The position numbers and the translations under genes were made by a program. Shown here piece by piece: positions 5,532 through 7,771 of a stretch of 7,771 nucleotides of DNA. The stretch is from Acholeplasmatales bacterium (GTDB lineage Bacteria; Bacillota_I; Bacilli_A; Izemoplasmatales; Hujiaoplasmataceae): the NCBI GenBank assembly GCA_003477305.1, contig DMTN01000004.1, forward strand, positions 1 through 7,771, read 5' to 3'. Numbering within the stretch: the first letter of the stretch is position 1; every line of letters begins with the position of its first letter. The notes under the pieces were generated by a model that was given only the letters and a program-made list of their open reading frames with translations, ran no database searches and was not told the origin of the DNA.

Positions 5532-6225
5532 CCTCCAGGAACTCCAGGATTATTTCGGTCTATCGTTCAAGGATCCCGCGCTTTTGGAACGGGCCCTCAC
5601 GCATACGTCCTATGCCAACGAGCACGGCATGTTGTCCAACCAGCGCCTCGAATTCCTCGGCGACGCCGTGATCGGCCTCGCCGTCGGCCGCTTTCTGTTT
5701 GACCGGCTGCCCGACGACGAAGGCGTCCTGACGAAGAAACGGGCGCAGGAAGTCTGCGAAGCGAGTCTCGCCGCGTTCGCCCGCGGGTTCCGTCTGGGTG
5801 ATTATCTTTTGCTCGGCAGGGGCGAAGAGAAGAATGCCGGCCGCGACCGTCCGGCGGTCCTCGCCGATGCGTTCGAAGCCTTCCTCGGCGCGATTTTCCT
5901 CGACAAGGGCCTGAAGGAAGTCTACAAGGTCCTCGACAAGGCCGTCTTTCCGGCGATCGAGGCCGACCTCGATTCCGCCGATGACGACTACAAGAGCACC
6001 CTGCAGGAACTCGTGCAGTCCGAGAAACGGACCCTCGAATATGTGATCGAATCGGAAACCGGTCCCGCCCACGCTCGCGAGTTCGTCGCCTGCGTGCGCT
6101 TCATCGATGAAAACATCATCCTCGGCCGCGGCTGTGGGACGAAGAAGCAACAAGCCGAACAGAACGCCGCCAAGGCGGCGCTCGATTTGCTCGCCGCCGC
6201 CGACGATCCGTCGGACGGCGAATGA
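5521..6225 (+). CDS. rnc: Ribonuclease III
   Basis: A 234-residue double-strand-specific endoribonuclease that processes rRNA precursors and structured mRNAs. The catalytic RNase III domain covers roughly residues 5-150. It has the signature NQRLEFLGDAV and the metal-binding acidic residues E44, D48, D116 and E119, in the same spacing as the Escherichia coli active site. The double-stranded RNA-binding domain runs from about 153 to 225: it begins DYKSTLQELVQS and ends with the KKQQAEQNAAKAALDLL helix. The ATG lies inside the end of plsX (11-base overlap) and has no clear ribosome site, which suggests translational coupling to plsX. Length and motifs are intact. In many Firmicutes smc and ftsY come next; here dnaD follows. 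Confidence 0.97.
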   Translation: MKNSLQELQDYFGLSFKDPALLERALTHTSYANEHGMLSNQRLEFLGDAVIGLAVGRFLFDRLPDDEGVLTKKRAQEVCEASLAAFARGFRLGDYLLLGRGEEKNAGRDRPAVLADAFEAFLGAIFLDKGLKEVYKVLDKAVFPAIEADLDSADDDYKSTLQELVQSEKRTLEYVIESETGPAHAREFVACVRFIDENIILGRGCGTKKQQAEQNAAKAALDLLAAADDPSDGE

Positions 6226-6251
6226 TCCAAGCGGGAAAGGAGACGATCCAG

Positions 6252-6914
6252 ATGGACTATCCGCTTTTCATGAAACTGCTCGATGACGGCGTCATCGACA
6301 TCCAGAAACTCTTTTTTGCCAACTACCAGTCGATCGGTCTCGGCGAGACCGGCGCCTTCATCGCAATCGAACTCTACAACCGCTCGAAAAAAGGCGAACG
6401 CCTGCTCAATCCGGAAAAACTCTCGAAGGATCTCTCGATCTCCGTCGACCTCGTCGCCCCGGTCCTCGAAAGCCTGATGAAGCAGGACCTGCTCTCCATC
6501 GAAATGGTCACCGGTCCGAACGGCAAGGAACACGAAACCTACAACATGAACAAGGCGATCGTGAAGATCCTTTCGGAAATCGAACGCAAGCTCTCGATCA
6601 CCTCCGTCACGCCGAAGATCTATGCGACCACGATCGAAGAACTCGTCGACATGCTCGAGACCGGTTTCCAGAAGCAACTGACGCCGCTGGAAATCGAAAT
6701 CATCAAGAAATGGGTCGGCGAAGACAAGTTCGACCTACTCGAGATCAAGAAGGCGGTGCTCGACGCCGTCAAGGCGAACAAGCACACGCTCTCCTACGTC
6801 GACTCCCTCCTGGTGCGGCGGAAATCGCGTGCGAAAGGCGAAGGCGCCGTCAAGTACGACGCCGGCCAGCCCGAGGCGCTGAAGAATTTCTTCGACTCAT
6901 GGCCGAAAAAATGA
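6252..6914 (+). CDS. dnaD: Replication initiation / primosome protein DnaD
   Basis: A 220-residue relative of Bacillus DnaD, which helps remodel DNA and load the replicative helicase with DnaB and DnaI. The N-terminal winged-helix oligomerisation domain covers roughly residues 1-110 (IQKLFFANYQSIGLGE, then LSKDLSISVDLVAPVLESL). The C-terminal DnaD/DnaB_2 domain covers roughly 120-190 (LTPLEIEIIKKWVGED, then AVLDAVKANKHTLSYVDSLL). The end NFFDSW resembles the FYNWLE tail of the Bacillus protein. The YxxxIxxxW motif, tied to DNA binding in DnaD, reads Y182, L186, R190 here, so its tryptophan is missing. ATG at 6252 is chosen for the AAAGGAG nine bases upstream. An ATG at 6222 overlapping the rnc stop as ATGA would add ten residues and cannot be excluded. 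nth follows with overlap, the same neighbour as in Bacillus. Confidence 0.92.
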   Translation: MDYPLFMKLLDDGVIDIQKLFFANYQSIGLGETGAFIAIELYNRSKKGERLLNPEKLSKDLSISVDLVAPVLESLMKQDLLSIEMVTGPNGKEHETYNMNKAIVKILSEIERKLSITSVTPKIYATTIEELVDMLETGFQKQLTPLEIEIIKKWVGEDKFDLLEIKKAVLDAVKANKHTLSYVDSLLVRRKSRAKGEGAVKYDAGQPEALKNFFDSWPKK

Positions 6915-7534
6915 TCGAACGCGCCGAGCACGTCTATCGCGAGCTCGGCCGCTTGTTCCCCGAAGCGAAGTGCGAACTCCGGTATGTCCGGCAGATCGAT
7001 CTGCTCGTCGCCGTGATGCTTTCGGCGCAGACCACCGACGCCGCCGTGAACGCGGCGACACCGGCACTGTTTGCGATGTATCCGGACGCCGCCGCCTACG
7101 CCGCCGCACCCGAGGGAAAGATCGAAGAAACGATCCGGCATCTCGGGCTGTTTCGCGCGAAGGCGAAGAACATCAGGGCCGCCGCCACGATCATCGCGCT
7201 TGACGGCGGGGTGATTCCCAACAATCAGGACTATCTTGAACGGCTTCCCGGCGTCGGACGGAAGACCGCGAACGTCTTTTTGTCCGAATGGTATCACGTA
7301 CCCCGCATCGCCGTCGACACCCATGTCGGCCGCGTCGCCTATCGGCTCGGCTTTGCCCCCAAGGGCGACGATCCCGCAAAAACGGAACGGCGGCTGATGG
7401 AAGTATTTCCGGCGGAGCGGTGGAGCGACCTGCACCACAAGATGATCTTCTTCGGGCGTTATTTCTGCACCGCCCGCAAGCCGTCTTGCGGGATCTGTCC
7501 GTTCGTCGGATGCTGCGTCGAACCCCGATTGTGA
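6911..7534 (+). CDS. nth: Endonuclease III (DNA glycosylase/AP lyase)
   Basis: A 207-residue base-excision repair enzyme that removes oxidised pyrimidines and nicks abasic sites. The helix-hairpin-helix LPGVGRKTA holds the catalytic lysine (K118). VDTHVGRV holds the catalytic aspartate (D136), 18 residues on, exactly as K120/D138 in the Escherichia coli enzyme. The C-terminus carries the iron-sulphur cluster pattern C-x6-C-x2-C-x5-C, complete here. The N-terminal LLVAVMLSAQTTD block is also typical. ATG at 6911 overlaps the dnaD stop as ATGA, which fits translational coupling. An in-frame ATG at 6899 would add four residues; neither start has a clear ribosome site. It is the last gene of the operon, and a strong terminator follows 17 bases after its stop. 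Confidence 0.96.
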   Translation: MIERAEHVYRELGRLFPEAKCELRYVRQIDLLVAVMLSAQTTDAAVNAATPALFAMYPDAAAYAAAPEGKIEETIRHLGLFRAKAKNIRAAATIIALDGGVIPNNQDYLERLPGVGRKTANVFLSEWYHVPRIAVDTHVGRVAYRLGFAPKGDDPAKTERRLMEVFPAERWSDLHHKMIFFGRYFCTARKPSCGICPFVGCCVEPRL

Positions 7535-7551
7535 AGCTTCCGGAACCATGC

Positions 7552-7578
7552 AAAACGCCGACGCGAGTCGGCGTTTTT
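7552..7578 (+). terminator. Rho-independent terminator of the recG-nth operon
   Basis: An 11-pair perfect stem (AAAACGCCGAC at 7552-7562 with 7567-7577) is closed by a GCGA tetraloop and ends in a T-run to 7578. The A-run on the left side means it could also stop leftward transcription. Confidence 0.94.
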
Positions 7579-7586
7579 GATCTTTT

Positions 7587-7618
7587 GACGAGGTGGTTGT
7601 GAATCTCGTCGCATTTTT
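7587..7618 (+). terminator. Possible secondary terminator
   Basis: A six-pair stem GACGAG/CTCGTC (7587-7592 with 7605-7610) with a 12-base loop is followed after three bases by five T (7614-7618). It could back up the strong terminator just upstream. The loop is large, so this is tentative. Confidence 0.35.
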
Positions 7619-7627
7619 CAATATCAG

Positions 7628-7653
7628 TTGATGAAAAATTACTATTTTATCAA
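7628..7653. repeat. Imperfect AT-rich palindrome upstream of the right-edge promoter
   Basis: TTGAT and ATCAA (7628-7632, 7649-7653) bracket an inner AAAA/TTTT pairing with one unpaired base and a seven-base centre. It lies about ten bases upstream of a -35 box, where an activator or repressor could bind. The AT-rich setting makes chance plausible. Confidence 0.3.
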
Positions 7654-7663
7654 TAAAAAGCAA

Positions 7664-7692
7664 TTCACAAATATGTCCGCTTACGATATAAT
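7664..7692 (+). promoter_or_regulatory. Sigma-A type promoter of a gene beyond the right edge
   Basis: TTCACA (7664-7669, one mismatch to consensus) and a perfect TATAAT (7687-7692) are 17 bases apart. Transcription would start near 7699. No start codon with a ribosome site is visible before the window ends, so the gene it serves lies outside. Confidence 0.8.
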
Positions 7693-7722
7693 GATTTGCG
7701 GCATCCTCAAATTCCCTTCCGG

Positions 7723-7742
7723 AAGCGGTTCACCCGCTTTTT
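7723..7742 (+). terminator. Early leader hairpin with T-run (candidate attenuator)
   Basis: AAGCGG (7723-7728) pairs with CCGCTT (7734-7739) across a five-base loop, and five T cover 7738-7742. It begins only about 25 bases after the predicted start near 7699. A terminator so close to a strong promoter suggests attenuation or a very short RNA. A CTTCCGGAAG palindrome (7716-7725) overlaps its left arm and could form a competing fold. Confidence 0.4.
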
Positions 7743-7771
7743 CGCGTTCTGCCATTCCGGATGGATTCGTG

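Noticed and set aside
1..7771. CRISPR array, tRNA, rRNA, transposase or integrase
   Set aside because: I looked for regularly spaced repeats, tRNA-like cloverleafs, rRNA-like blocks and DDE or tyrosine-recombinase motifs and found none. The excisionase-like HTH genes therefore have no visible mobile-element partner here.

Overview
The window looks like chromosomal DNA from a Bacillota/Mycoplasmatota-type bacterium. This rests on a DnaD primosome protein, sigma-A type promoters with consensus-like -35/-10 boxes, strong Shine-Dalgarno (SD) sequences and hairpin-plus-T terminators. TGA is the normal stop codon of most genes here, so the Mycoplasma TGA=Trp code is not in use. Coding DNA is GC-rich, whereas the intergenic DNA around the small regulators is strikingly AT-rich. 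I infer a GC-rich relative of the Acholeplasma/Izemoplasma or Erysipelotrichia lineages, but the sequence alone does not settle the taxon.

Layout. The left edge (1-75) is the tail of a rightward gene I cannot name. Positions 120-2380 form an accessory-looking block. It holds a leftward small DNA-binding gene (255-473) with its own promoter and terminator, an AT-rich spacer, a rightward four-helix membrane protein of unknown function (988-1458), a structured gene-free stretch, and a second small DNA-binding gene (1993 or 2059 to 2256), again with its own promoter and terminator. The two DNA-binding proteins are close paralogues (43 of 56 aligned residues identical by my count). They belong to the excisionase/MerR-like HTH_17 type and point outward, away from the membrane protein.

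Positions 2430-7578 are a tightly packed rightward housekeeping operon: recG (fork-remodelling helicase), plsX (phosphate acyltransferase of phospholipid synthesis), rnc (RNase III), dnaD (primosome) and nth (endonuclease III). Adjacent genes overlap or nearly touch, no internal terminator is visible, and a strong hairpin terminator follows nth. The first three genes correspond to one Bacillus subtilis locus and the last two to another, so this order joins two conserved clusters. acpP, fapR, smc and ftsY, which accompany the first cluster in many relatives, are absent.

The right edge (7579-7771) carries a good promoter and a short early hairpin with a T-run, which could be the regulated leader of a gene beyond the window.

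The most interesting part is the paired HTH block. It shows an inverted repeat over one promoter, a related motif near the other, a palindrome at the second start of transcription, and a probable loss (or ATC use) of the ancestral start codon in the second copy. No complete new system can be demonstrated from this window.
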